Positions 18,098 through 27,018 of a stretch of DNA of 64,000 nucleotides are shown piece after piece. The notes beneath the pieces were generated by a model, which did not search any database, had not been told where the DNA came from, and worked only from the letters and a program-made list of their open reading frames with translations. Source of the stretch: Aggregatilinea lenta (GTDB lineage: Bacteria; Chloroflexota; Anaerolineae; Aggregatilineales; Aggregatilineaceae); NCBI RefSeq assembly GCF_003569045.1, contig NZ_BFCB01000003.1:1674001-1738000 (forward strand), given 5' to 3'. A program made the position numbers and the translations under genes. The first letter of the stretch is position 1; each line of letters opens with the position of its first letter.

Positions 18098-19120
18098 ATG
18101 AGTTTTCTCCTTCAGCCGGTCGATCCGCGTGACAACCGCTTGCCCGCGCTGCCGCCGGACGCGACGTTCGACTTCGCGGCGGTGCTGGCCGGGCGCGCCA
18201 GCAGCCCGCACACGCAGCGCGCCTACGCACGATGGGTGGACCGCTACCTGGAAGACGTCGGCGGGCTGGATGGCACGACCGGCCCGGAACGCATGCACCG
18301 CATGCGGACGCTGCCGCTGGCCGCGCTGCTGCCCGGCATGTCCCCATCCGCGCTGCGGGCATGGCTCGGTTGGCTGGCGGAGGAGGGGCAGGGCAAGCAG
18401 GGTTTGACCCAGGCGCGCGCGGCGATCGTCACGCTGGCGCAATTGCTATCCGAGGCAGGCTGGATCGACGACTACACCAGCGCGGCGATGGGCAACGTGC
18501 GCGCGCCTGCCGCCGAAGATGGTCAGCGGCCCGGACGGTGGCTCTCGGTCGATCAATTGCGGCAGCTCATGGCCGCGGCGGAAGCGATCGCCAACACCGA
18601 CGCGCAGCGTATCCGCAACCGGGTGGTGATCTCGATGCTGTGCACGATGGCGTTGCGCCGCGAGGAGCTGGCCGACGCGCGTTGGTCTGATCTCAGCACG
18701 CAGAATGGCCGTCCGGTGATGCTGGTGCATGGCAAGGGCAGCAAGGCCGTTTACGTGGACGTGCCGGGCGTGGTGATGGAGGCGCTTCAGCGCTGGGTGC
18801 TGTATGTCTCTCCGAGGAAGGGCAGCCCGCTGGTGCGGCGGATCTGGCGCGGCGGCCACGTTGCGGACTACGGCGTGTCCACGGACGCGCTGTGGCGGAT
18901 CGTCAACGCGGCGGCGGCGGAAGCCGGGCTGGGGCTGGTGTCCCCGCACGACCTGCGGCGCAGCGTGGCGGGCGCGCTCCAGGTGAGCGGCGTGCCGATC
19001 GACACGATCAGCCGCCTGCTGCGCCACTCGAACGTGGCCGTCACGGAGCGTTACCTGAGCAAACTGCCGCAGCATAACGAAGGGGCGATGCTCATGGCCG
19101 ATCTGCTGGGCCTCGATTGA
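18098..19120 (+). CDS. Tyrosine recombinase / phage integrase family protein
   Basis: 340 residues from the ATG at 18098, preceded by GAGAGAG; an earlier in-frame ATG at 17990 lies within the inverted-repeat region and is less likely. The N-terminal SAM-like domain (about 28-125) has HTQRAYARWVDRYLE. The catalytic set is complete: R187 (MALRREEL), K213 (HGKGSK), H284-x-x-R287 (SPHDLRRS), H310 (LLRHSN) and Y319 (ERYLSK). It cuts and rejoins DNA at specific sites. It is unusual in standing alone, with no phage, transposon or integron genes around it. Confidence 0.9.
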   Translation: MSFLLQPVDPRDNRLPALPPDATFDFAAVLAGRASSPHTQRAYARWVDRYLEDVGGLDGTTGPERMHRMRTLPLAALLPGMSPSALRAWLGWLAEEGQGKQGLTQARAAIVTLAQLLSEAGWIDDYTSAAMGNVRAPAAEDGQRPGRWLSVDQLRQLMAAAEAIANTDAQRIRNRVVISMLCTMALRREELADARWSDLSTQNGRPVMLVHGKGSKAVYVDVPGVVMEALQRWVLYVSPRKGSPLVRRIWRGGHVADYGVSTDALWRIVNAAAAEAGLGLVSPHDLRRSVAGALQVSGVPIDTISRLLRHSNVAVTERYLSKLPQHNEGAMLMADLLGLD

Positions 19121-19237
19121 CCGGATGGCTGTGCATTTCCTTTTTTCCCTCCCTACAATCTAACTAGGCTCCGGCGGCACACTGCCGGGCCGGGACTTGT
19201 GTTGGATTAACCGGATGAGCATGGAATGGGGAGTGAT

Positions 19238-20140
19238 ATGACGCGCACAGCAGTGTCGATTCAAGACGAACTTGATCGAGCCATGAAGAAAATTCCATTG
19301 TTGTCGACGGCGGCAAACGGCGTCAAAAGCACGCTGCATGGCCTCGTGATGGCGGGTGGGCAGCCGGTGCGCCGGGTCGCGGACGTGCTGCACGGCACGT
19401 GGCTGGGCCACCCGCTGCATCCCGTGCTGACGGACATCACGATCGGGGCCTGGACGCTCGCGCCGCTGTTTGATCTGTTGGGGTTAATGGGGCGTTCGAA
19501 GGGAGCGCGCGAAACCGGCGACCGGCTGGTAGCACTGGGCACCGCCTCCGCGGCGGCGACTGCCGTGACCGGCTGGGCCGATTTTTCGACGATCCCTAAC
19601 CCGGCGGCGCGGACGGGACTGGTGCACGGCGTGCTGAATGTGTGCGCACTCGTGCTGAACGTGCTCTCGATGGGCGCGCGGCGTAAGGGCAACCACGTCG
19701 GCGGGACGCTCACGTCGATGTTCGCGCTGAGCGTCGCCACGCTGTCAGCCTATCTTGGTGGCGATCTCGTCTTTCGCCACAAGGTCGGCGTGAACCATGC
19801 CCCAGCGCATCGCGGCAAGCCTGAAGACTGGACGCGGGTGCTGCCTGAAGGTGAGCTGATCGAACACACGCCCATACGCATCGAGGTCGAAGATGTGCCG
19901 GTGCTGCTGTACCGCTACGGCGGCATGGTGTATGCCCTTGGTGCGACGTGCAGTCATGCCGGTGGGCCGCTGGAGCAGGGCATGTTCGATGGCACATGCG
20001 TGGAGTGCCCATGGCACCAGTCGGTGTTCGATTTGCGCGACGGCGCGGTGGTGCACGGCCCGGCGACGTACCAGCAGCCGACCTACCAGACGCGCATTGA
20101 GGATGGGCAGATCGAGCTGCGGGCGGTGCCTGCGGGCTGA
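19238..20140 (+). CDS. DUF2231 membrane domain fused to Rieske [2Fe-2S] domain
   Basis: 300 residues from ATG at 19238 (GGGGAG four bases upstream). The N-terminal part carries the DUF2231 pattern WLGHPLHPVLTDITIGAWT and about four membrane helices. The C-terminal part is a ferredoxin-type Rieske domain with C238-S-H240 and C257-P-W-H260 ligands. Rieske domains move electrons; DUF2231 proteins are predicted membrane proteins of unknown partner. A membrane-tethered electron carrier is the natural inference. A strong palindromic terminator follows 26 bases after the stop. Confidence 0.87.
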   Translation: MTRTAVSIQDELDRAMKKIPLLSTAANGVKSTLHGLVMAGGQPVRRVADVLHGTWLGHPLHPVLTDITIGAWTLAPLFDLLGLMGRSKGARETGDRLVALGTASAAATAVTGWADFSTIPNPAARTGLVHGVLNVCALVLNVLSMGARRKGNHVGGTLTSMFALSVATLSAYLGGDLVFRHKVGVNHAPAHRGKPEDWTRVLPEGELIEHTPIRIEVEDVPVLLYRYGGMVYALGATCSHAGGPLEQGMFDGTCVECPWHQSVFDLRDGAVVHGPATYQQPTYQTRIEDGQIELRAVPAG

Positions 20141-20166
20141 GTGCGGTTTGAGGGGACGTGAGATAA

Positions 20167-20203
20167 TCCCTGTACGTTCGCGCGAACGTACAGGGATTTT
20201 TTT
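20167..20203 (+). terminator. Intrinsic terminator, 30-bp perfect palindrome
   Basis: Arms TCCCTGTACGTTCGC and GCGAACGTACAGGGA make a perfect 30-base palindrome, followed by seven T residues. Placed just after the Rieske gene and just before the end of the convergent phosphatase gene. Confidence 0.9.
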
Positions 20204-20207
20204 GTGT

Positions 20208-21374
20208 CTAGGGCGAAAGCGGCTTGGAAACCTGTTTGACGATCTTTTCCAGCGTGTCCGGCTCTTTTTGATCCTCAGTGCGCTCCTGGCGGATGCCCGG
20301 CAGGGCTTCCGGCACGATCAGCCCGTGTTCGGCGGCGTGCACGGCGGCGGCAACCGTATCCTCGACCAGCAGCAAATCGACGTCTGTGTCGGCGGCGTGC
20401 GCCATCGCCTCGACCACCCGCTTATCCTCACGGTCTGGCGTAACGTCGCGGATGTAGATCGCCTTGATGCGTCCCGGATACTTTTCCAACGCTTCCAGGT
20501 AAATCGCGGCGTCCTGCTCGCCGCTGTCGCCGATGAGCACGAAGGGCAGGTCGGGGTGGGTGGTCAGGATGGTGTCGATGGCTCCCAGCTTGTGCTCGAC
20601 GGGGTCCGCGCGGAAGAAGTGCTCGTCGGTCAGGCCCAGATTGGTCAGAAACAGCGGACCAAGCGGGATCTGCCGCACCTCGAAGAAGTCCATGAGCAGG
20701 TCGTACAGGTTAAAGGGACTGTTCGAGACGTAGTAAATCGGGTTGTAAGTGTTTGCCGTGCCTCTTTGCAGCGCGAGGTAGAACTCCGCCACGCCCGCGA
20801 ACGGCAGCCGCGTGCGCGAATTGTGCAGGAAGGTGTTGCGCGCCATCGCCACGAGGTTGAACACGTCGGTCTGGATGACCGTGTCGTCCAGGTCGCTGAT
20901 CACGCCGAACTGCGCGTTCGGCGGCGGTACGATGACCTGTCCCATGGCGGTCACGTGCTGGTCGGGGTAATCGAGCAGTTCTAGCTGGACCTCATGCCAC
21001 ACGTTGTTGAGAGGCAGTGGTGTTTCCCAGGCCATGTTAATGTGGAAGATGCCTTCGTCGTCGGCGGTGACTTCCTCCTCATGGTCGCGGAAGCGCGCCC
21101 GCACCCGCGCGTGCGGGATTTCCTTAGTGCGGAAGCGGCGGTACATGTTGTGCAGGTTTTCCCAGATTGTGTCGTTGTCGGCGGCAGGCTCCACGTGATA
21201 GTCTTCCAGAATCCTCCCGCTGATGTGCAGGCCGTACGGAGTGCCATGACCGAGGTAGGGCAGCAGGTGGATGGGACCTATCCCTAACCGCTCGCGCAGG
21301 TTCATTTTCAAGGCATCGTATTGATCTTCCACGTTGCTTGCAACATACGATAGGACCTCTTTCCAATCACCCAT
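20208..21374 (-). CDS. App1-like phosphatidate phosphatase (DUF2183)
   Basis: 388 residues. The C-terminal half is the App1/DUF2183 phosphatase domain of the HAD superfamily: D161-L-D-D-T catalytic motif in ISDLDDTVIQTD, then YYVSNSPFNLYDLLMDF and LIGDSGEQDAAIY with the second acidic motif. The N-terminal 150 residues form a beta-rich region (FRDHEEEVTADDEGIFHINM) found with this family. Likely dephosphorylates phosphatidate or related lipids. GGAGG seven bases before ATG confirms the start. Confidence 0.88.
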   Translation of the reverse strand: MGDWKEVLSYVASNVEDQYDALKMNLRERLGIGPIHLLPYLGHGTPYGLHISGRILEDYHVEPAADNDTIWENLHNMYRRFRTKEIPHARVRARFRDHEEEVTADDEGIFHINMAWETPLPLNNVWHEVQLELLDYPDQHVTAMGQVIVPPPNAQFGVISDLDDTVIQTDVFNLVAMARNTFLHNSRTRLPFAGVAEFYLALQRGTANTYNPIYYVSNSPFNLYDLLMDFFEVRQIPLGPLFLTNLGLTDEHFFRADPVEHKLGAIDTILTTHPDLPFVLIGDSGEQDAAIYLEALEKYPGRIKAIYIRDVTPDREDKRVVEAMAHAADTDVDLLLVEDTVAAAVHAAEHGLIVPEALPGIRQERTEDQKEPDTLEKIVKQVSKPLSP

Positions 21375-21416
21375 ACAATCGCCTCCAGCGTCTGTCGAAT
21401 GACACTCTGCGCTCGC

Positions 21417-21746
21417 TTATTTGCGATCCACGGCGGTGAAGGTGTCCTCGTCGGGGGTGTCGCCCGTGGCGCCATCTTTGCGCCACTGAACGTCCCGCTC
21501 GTCGACTTCTTGCGGTGATTGCTGCTGGATGATCTGCCGGGCCATGGCAAGCCGTTCGGGGTCCACGGTGACGGTGACCAGCGCAGGCCCTTCCTGTTCG
21601 AGTTGCGCTTTCGAGTTGGGGCTGGGCGCTTGCTTGCTGATCGCCAGGCCGATGTCCTCACGCTCGAACTTATTCTTGACCAGTTCGTCAACCACGGCCT
21701 CGGCGGCGTGCAGTGTCGAATAACTGGCCACGATTGTTTTCCGCAT
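21417..21746 (-). CDS. General stress protein 17M-like (YflT domain)
   Basis: 109 residues from ATG at 21746, which has GGAGG six bases upstream. An in-frame codon further up is less likely. The N-terminal half (TIVASYSTLHAAEAVVDEL, KFEREDIGLAI) and the VTVTVDPERLAMARQIIQQQ stretch match the YflT-type ferredoxin-like fold. Such proteins are stress induced; their biochemical role is unclear. Separated from the phosphatase gene downstream by 42 bases, probably one transcript. Confidence 0.7.
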   Translation of the reverse strand: MRKTIVASYSTLHAAEAVVDELVKNKFEREDIGLAISKQAPSPNSKAQLEQEGPALVTVTVDPERLAMARQIIQQQSPQEVDERDVQWRKDGATGDTPDEDTFTAVDRK

Positions 21747-22047
21747 GAATGCCTCCTGTGCGTGTCCTGATAAGCGTTCCACCATTGGTCCACGAATGAT
21801 AGATGGTTAGTAGTCATCTTACTTGTGACGCTATATCTAAGGTATCACGGATAAATCCAACTGGCATCGGGAATCCGGCGCGTTTTTGTATAGGTCATAT
21901 GGTGGATAGGGTCATAGGCGCTTTGTCTAGATCTTTGCCGCAGGCTGCCAGATGAGTAGAGCCTCTTGCTACAATCGGCATAGGAGAGGCGCAATTTGAA
22001 GCGCTAAAAGGGTAAAGTGGAGAACCGGAACGCGAGGGGTAGCCGTA

Positions 22048-23121
22048 ATGAATGTGCGTGAAATATGGAGACTGATTAAGCAAACGATCAAGGAATGGCA
22101 GGAAGACAAGGCGTCGCGCTACGCGGCAGCACTGGCCTACTACACGGTGTTTTCGCTGGGACCCCTGCTGCTGATCGTGATCGTGCTCGTGGGCGCGGTG
22201 TGGGGTCAGGATGCCGCGCGCGGGCAGGTTTACCAGCAACTACGGGACACCGCCGGAGAGGACACCGCGCGCGCGATCCAGGATCTCATTCAGAACCTGA
22301 ATGAGTCCCAGTCGAGCGGGCTTGCTGCCGTCATCGGCATTGTCGGTTTGGTCGTCGGCGCGACGAGCATTATCACCCAATTGCAGGATTCGCTGAACTC
22401 GATATGGGGCGTTGAGCTGCAATCGGAGGGCGGGATCGTCGGCATGATCAAAGGACGCGGCATGGCCTTTTTACTGATCATCGGGTTAGGCGGGCTGCTG
22501 TTGTTATCGCTGGTCTCGGACACGGTGCTGAACGGCCTGGCCGGTGAAATCAGCGATTTGCTGCCCAGCGCTGCTTATCTGGTGCTGCTCCAGGTGCTCA
22601 ATATAGTCGTGTTCCTGGGGCTGTTGGCGCTGGCGTTTGCGATGGTCTATAAGGTGCTGCCTGCGGTCGATCTGTCGTGGTCGGACGTGGGCGTGGGCGC
22701 GTTGGTGACGGCAGTGCTGTTCGTGATCGGACGCTACGCGATCAGCCTCTACCTCGCGCGCAGCAGTACGACCTCGGCCTATGGGGCGGCGGGATCGTTC
22801 ATCCTGATCCTGGTGTGGGTCTACTACTCCGCGCAGATTTTCTTCGTGGGCGCGGAGTTCACGCAGGTCTATGCGCGGCGGCACGGCAAGCTGATCCGGC
22901 CCTCCGAAAACGCACAGCCGGCGGCGAACAACCCGGCGAACGCGGCAGGCAAGCCGGGGTCCGGCGCGCAGGAACAAGGCGCGCAGGAGAAAAAAGAAGG
23001 AAGGAAGCCCACGTCGCGCAAGAGTCTGACGCAGGTGGCCGTGACAGCCGTGTTGGCGTTCGTCGTGGGGGCAGTCGCGGGCTTTTTCGGAGACAAGGAT
23101 TCCGCCGAGATCGATGCGTAA
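22048..23121 (+). CDS. YihY/BrkB family inner-membrane protein
   Basis: 357 residues with six transmembrane helices and the family motifs KASRYAAALAYYTVFSLGPLL near the N terminus, then YGAAGSFILILVWVYYSAQIFFVGAEFTQVYARRHG at the end of the membrane part (shown here as the expected run of residues 240-276). The role is not settled in any organism. A charged, Ala/Pro-rich tail with a final hydrophobic helix (about 325-345) extends beyond the usual family end. Start has GAGGGG upstream. The alpha/beta hydrolase gene follows 49 bases later. Confidence 0.9.
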   Translation: MNVREIWRLIKQTIKEWQEDKASRYAAALAYYTVFSLGPLLLIVIVLVGAVWGQDAARGQVYQQLRDTAGEDTARAIQDLIQNLNESQSSGLAAVIGIVGLVVGATSIITQLQDSLNSIWGVELQSEGGIVGMIKGRGMAFLLIIGLGGLLLLSLVSDTVLNGLAGEISDLLPSAAYLVLLQVLNIVVFLGLLALAFAMVYKVLPAVDLSWSDVGVGALVTAVLFVIGRYAISLYLARSSTTSAYGAAGSFILILVWVYYSAQIFFVGAEFTQVYARRHGKLIRPSENAQPAANNPANAAGKPGSGAQEQGAQEKKEGRKPTSRKSLTQVAVTAVLAFVVGAVAGFFGDKDSAEIDA

Positions 23122-23170
23122 TCGGATCGTGGTGTGGGACGCCAGCGTGACCAAAAAGGAGAAGTGATAT

Positions 23171-24148
23171 ATGGCGAAGCAAGAGACACGCAGCGCAGCA
23201 GAAGGGGTCGCTGCGCTCCTATCGCCGGTGGTTGGGCTGGCGCTGGGCTGGATCGGGTACAGCGCGTTTGGCATCAACCACCACCAGCCGTTGCCGTCTG
23301 CCATTGACGCGGAACGTGCCGCTTTCGTCGACCGGCACGGGCGGCTGCAAACCTATTACGTCGAGCGCCAGGGGAGTGGGCGTCCGTTGCTGCTGGTGCA
23401 CAGCATCAACGCTGCCGCCTCGGCGTACGAGATGCGCCCCCTGTTCGAGTTCTACCGGGAGCGGCGGCCTGTCTACGCGCTCGATTTGCCCGGCTTCGGG
23501 TATTCGGATCGCGCCGATCGACACTATTCGCCCGACTTGTACGCGCATGCGATCCTCGACACGGTGGAACAGATCGGCAATCCGGTCGACGTGGTGGCGC
23601 TGTCGCTCGGCTGCGAATTCGCGGCGCGGGCTGCGCTCATCGCGCCGGAGCGGATCAACAGTCTGGCTATGATCTCGCCGACGGGGTTGCAAGCGACGCC
23701 GCGCGAAGGGCAGGGTAACTCGCGCGCGCTGTCGCTGCTGGCGTTCCCGCTGTGGAGCCAGGCGTTTTTTGACGCGATCGCGACCCGTGTGAGCATTCGC
23801 TATTTCCTGGGCCAGAGCTTAGTGGGACCGGTGGACGAAGGCATGATCGATTATGCTTACCAGACCGCGCACCAGCCCGGCGCACGCTTCGCGCCGCTGG
23901 CTTTCCTCGCAGGCATGCTGTTCACGCCCGACATGGCCTCCCTCTACGAACGGCTGACCGTCCCGGTGCTGGCGCTCTACGACGAGGACGCCTTCACCAG
24001 CTTCGAGCGTCTGCCCGATCTGCTGCGCGATTCCTCCCACTGGCAGGCCCGGCGCATCACGCCGTCGCGCGGCCTGCCGCAGTTCGAGCGTCTGGCGGAC
24101 ACCGTGCACGCCCTTAACCAGTTCTGGTCCGCTCAACCGCCTCTCTAG
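23171..24148 (+). CDS. Alpha/beta hydrolase
   Basis: 325 residues preceded by AAAGGAG. The N-terminal 35 residues contain one hydrophobic helix and may anchor the protein. Fold motifs in order: LLLVHSINAAAS (oxyanion strand), LDLPGFGYSDR, the nucleophile elbow VVALSLGCEF with serine in A-L-S-L-G, and late acid VLALYDEDAF. The final His expected in the triad is not obvious near RGLPQFERL, so activity is uncertain. Substrate unknown. Follows yihY on the same strand. Confidence 0.8.
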   Translation: MAKQETRSAAEGVAALLSPVVGLALGWIGYSAFGINHHQPLPSAIDAERAAFVDRHGRLQTYYVERQGSGRPLLLVHSINAAASAYEMRPLFEFYRERRPVYALDLPGFGYSDRADRHYSPDLYAHAILDTVEQIGNPVDVVALSLGCEFAARAALIAPERINSLAMISPTGLQATPREGQGNSRALSLLAFPLWSQAFFDAIATRVSIRYFLGQSLVGPVDEGMIDYAYQTAHQPGARFAPLAFLAGMLFTPDMASLYERLTVPVLALYDEDAFTSFERLPDLLRDSSHWQARRITPSRGLPQFERLADTVHALNQFWSAQPPL

Positions 24149-24260
24149 CGTCTGGCCCCGTGACGCTGCCGCAGGGTGAACGTTGCCCGGCGCAACCGGG
24201 AGTTGCGGTATCCTGGTTTAGGCAAGACTGTACCGGGCTGATTTCGGGCGGAGGCGCTGC

Positions 24261-26378
24261 GTGCCGCTTGGCAGAGAGCAAAACCTGGACGAACTGAGCC
24301 GCGCGTCGTGGACGGCAGGACGACGCACGCGCCTGTGGATCGCGCTGGCGATCCTGCTGGTCGCCGCCGGTGCGCGGTTGTGGGCGTTTGGAGACGTGCC
24401 GCCGGGCCTCCAGCACGACGAGATCTTCAAAGCTGAAGAGGGTCGCCGCCTTGCGGAATACGGCGACTTCCGGCTGTTTTACCCCAGCAATCAGGGCCAC
24501 GAAGGGCTGTACATCTGGCTGCTGTCCGGCTCCTACCGCCTCTTTGGCGCCTCCCTCATGATGATCAAGTTCCCCGCGTTTGCGTGCGGCATGCTCACCG
24601 TGGCGCTGCTGTATCGCGTGCTGTCGGAGTTGTACGGCGGGGTGGTAGGCGCGACCGCGTCCGGGTTGGCGGCGATCTCGTTCTGGGCGATCTTCACCAG
24701 CCGGGTGGGGTTGCGCGCGGTGACGCTGCCGCTGGTCGTGCTGCTGGTCGTGTGGGGCGTGTACCACTTGATACGACCGTCGCGGCGGCCCGATCAGCCG
24801 CATGGGCGGCGGTGGGCGTTGGCGGTGGGAACCGGGCTGGCGCTGGGGCTGGCGATCTACACTTATACGTCGTCGGTCGTGGTCTACATCGCGTACGCGC
24901 TGTTCGTCGTTGGACTGACCATCGTCGATCGGGCTGCGCTGCGACGCCGTTTGCCGGAACTGGCACTGGTTGCGTTCCTCGGCACGGTGCTGGCCCTGCC
25001 GATGGTCACCATCCGCATCACCGATCCGCAGGGGCTGAACCGCGCGCAGACGATCAACCGGCCCTGGGAGGAGTTCAAGCAGGGTCGCCCCGAGGAGCTG
25101 CTCGACAATGCGCGCGGGTTGGCGGGTATGCTGGCCTTCACGGGCGACCCGGAATGGCGTTACAACGTCGCGGGGCGCGCGTTGTTCGTGCTGCCGGTCG
25201 GGCTGTTGGGCTACCTGGGCCTGGGCGTCGCCGCGCGGCGCGCCCGGCGGCAGGCGGCGAGCCTGCTGCTGGTGCTGCTGGCAGGAATCGGGCTGATCCC
25301 CAGTCTCGTGACGGTGTCCGCCCCGTCGTTTTTGCGGTCGGTGGTGATGTTGCCCAGCGTGATGGCCTTCGTCGCGCTGGGAACGGAGCAGGTGGGGCGG
25401 TGGACCGGACACAGGCGCGCGGCGCGCTGGGTCGTGGCGGTCGGAGCCGTCGTGATCGGGATCACCGCCGCCGCCGATCTGCCCGCCTATTTCCACACGT
25501 GGCCGCGCAGCGACGCTGTGCAGGCCATCTACCGGGGCGATCTGGCACGACTGGCGGCTGATCTGCGGGCGCGCGACGAGACGACCGTGTTCGTGTCCAC
25601 GCCAAACCGCGAGCTGGATCCTCTGTTGTACAACTACTCGAATCCGCCCGACGACACACAGGTCGTGTTCTTCGACGCGTACGCGACGGTCGTGCTCCGC
25701 GACCAGCCGGTGATGCTGTATGTCTCGCCGCTGTCGCCCCTCTCGCCGCCGCACGCCGATTGGCTGACCGAAGCGAACGGCACGGTCTATGAAGGGCAGC
25801 TGCTGCGCAAGGATGGCGACGTGGCCTTCGACCTCTACCGCCTCAGCGCGCAGGGCGACGCGCTGGCGGCACGGCTGGCGCAAGTGAGTGCACTCCCGGT
25901 TTACCTGCCGGGCGCGGATGAGATCCCCTCGCTCGATCTGGCGGCGTGGGCCGAAGCCGCCGCTTACCCGGTGAATTTTGGAGATGTCGTGCAGTTGGCC
26001 GGAATCGAGATTCCGCGCGAGCAGGTATCGGGCCAGAACGACGGCGTGAACCTCCAGCTCTATCTCCAGCCATTGGTATCGCGCCTGGACCAGTCCTTGA
26101 ATGTGTTCGTGCACCTGCTCGCGCCGGATGGCCGCATCGTCGCGCAGCGCGACCTGCTGGGCGTCTCGCCGCTGCACTGGCAGGCGGGCATGACGATTCT
26201 GCAGGACAACTACGTGCCGTTCTGGACGCCGGTTCCTGCCGGGCAGTACGTGCTGAGCATGGGCGTTTACAACTGGCGCACCGGGGAGCGGCTGCCTGTG
26301 CTTGGGCCGGACGGCAGCGTTCGGGGCGACCACGTGTTGCTGGGCACGGTCGAGGTCGTGGCTGCTGCCCAGGACTGA
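24261..26378 (+). CDS. GT39-type polytopic glycosyltransferase
   Basis: 705 residues from a GTG with GGAGG about seven bases upstream. About eleven transmembrane helices. The first loop has the acidic motif FGDVPPGLQHDEIFKAEEGR followed by GHEGLYIWLLSGSYRLFG, typical of GT-C enzymes that use polyprenyl-phosphate sugars. The C-terminal 250 residues are a soluble extracytoplasmic domain with a carbohydrate-binding look (GVNLQLYLQPLVSRLDQSLN). Acts on the outer face of the membrane, acceptor unknown. A bidirectional terminator follows immediately. Confidence 0.83.
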   Translation: MPLGREQNLDELSRASWTAGRRTRLWIALAILLVAAGARLWAFGDVPPGLQHDEIFKAEEGRRLAEYGDFRLFYPSNQGHEGLYIWLLSGSYRLFGASLMMIKFPAFACGMLTVALLYRVLSELYGGVVGATASGLAAISFWAIFTSRVGLRAVTLPLVVLLVVWGVYHLIRPSRRPDQPHGRRWALAVGTGLALGLAIYTYTSSVVVYIAYALFVVGLTIVDRAALRRRLPELALVAFLGTVLALPMVTIRITDPQGLNRAQTINRPWEEFKQGRPEELLDNARGLAGMLAFTGDPEWRYNVAGRALFVLPVGLLGYLGLGVAARRARRQAASLLLVLLAGIGLIPSLVTVSAPSFLRSVVMLPSVMAFVALGTEQVGRWTGHRRAARWVVAVGAVVIGITAAADLPAYFHTWPRSDAVQAIYRGDLARLAADLRARDETTVFVSTPNRELDPLLYNYSNPPDDTQVVFFDAYATVVLRDQPVMLYVSPLSPLSPPHADWLTEANGTVYEGQLLRKDGDVAFDLYRLSAQGDALAARLAQVSALPVYLPGADEIPSLDLAAWAEAAAYPVNFGDVVQLAGIEIPREQVSGQNDGVNLQLYLQPLVSRLDQSLNVFVHLLAPDGRIVAQRDLLGVSPLHWQAGMTILQDNYVPFWTPVPAGQYVLSMGVYNWRTGERLPVLGPDGSVRGDHVLLGTVEVVAAAQD

Positions 26379-26410
26379 AAAAGCCCCGCGAGAAGCGGGG
26401 CTTTGTTTGT
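26379..26410. terminator. Bidirectional intrinsic terminator
   Basis: Stem AAGCCCCGC / GCGGGGCTT (26381-26389 and 26395-26403) with loop GAGAA. It is followed by TGTTTG on plus and preceded by AAAA, which gives a T-run on minus. It therefore serves both the glycosyltransferase gene and the convergent stress-type gene. Confidence 0.87.
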
Positions 26411-26439
26411 CGGCTATTCGGTTATTCAGCGTACAACGC

Positions 26440-26835
26440 TTAGCCGGTCGCCAGTTCATCGCGACGCGTGTTCAGCGTGACGCGATCGTTGCTGACGCTG
26501 GATACCTGGCTCAACACCGCGTAGCGGTCGGAGCGCAGCAGGCCGCTGTCGATCTTGATGTAGCCTTCGCGCAGCAACTGGGCCCGAATGGCTTCCGGTA
26601 GATCCGGGCCGGATGTCAGCGCCTCAGCGACGTCGTCAATGAACGTCTTGTCACCGGCGTTCGGGTCGCGCGCGGTGGCCGCTTCTACTTTCGGCGTGGA
26701 CGGATCGTCGTCGCCAAACTGGATGTAGTCCACTGTCCCGATCTTGTTGTTTTCCGCGTCATAAACGTCCATGCCCTCGTGAATCGATTCCAGCATGGTC
26801 GTTTTCGGTGTATTGTTCATACCCAGGCTCGTCAT
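26440..26835 (-). CDS. DUF2171 / PRC-barrel-like small protein
   Basis: 131 residues, AAGGAG eight bases before ATG. Contains the short beta-rich motif IHEGMDVYDAENNKIGTVDYI seen in PRC-barrel-like and DUF2171 proteins, a middle acidic segment, and a C-terminal beta hairpin (DRYAVLSQVSSVSNDRVTLN). Cytoplasmic, probable stress or RNA-metabolism-associated protein by family; no specific role can be assigned. Alternative in-frame ATG codons lie at residues 6 and 14. Confidence 0.65.
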   Translation of the reverse strand: MTSLGMNNTPKTTMLESIHEGMDVYDAENNKIGTVDYIQFGDDDPSTPKVEAATARDPNAGDKTFIDDVAEALTSGPDLPEAIRAQLLREGYIKIDSGLLRSDRYAVLSQVSSVSNDRVTLNTRRDELATG

Positions 26836-27018
26836 CTCGTAATCTCCTTTTCACTTGCCACTGTGTTTCGCTTGCTGCTTGGTAGCATTACATCTCAACC
26901 TCAAGCTAGCTATAACCTTAACCTGCTGGCCGCGAAATCACATGTGCTGGATGGTGGATTTAGGGATAGGTGAAGTGGCGCATTCGGATTGGGTTGGGTA
27001 GGGGGCCGGACGCGGACG

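Noticed and set aside
24114-26459. Long opposite-strand frame across the GT39 gene
   Set aside because: Arg/Gln/His-rich composition, no domain, covered by a clear membrane glycosyltransferase on the other strand; typical of GC-rich DNA.
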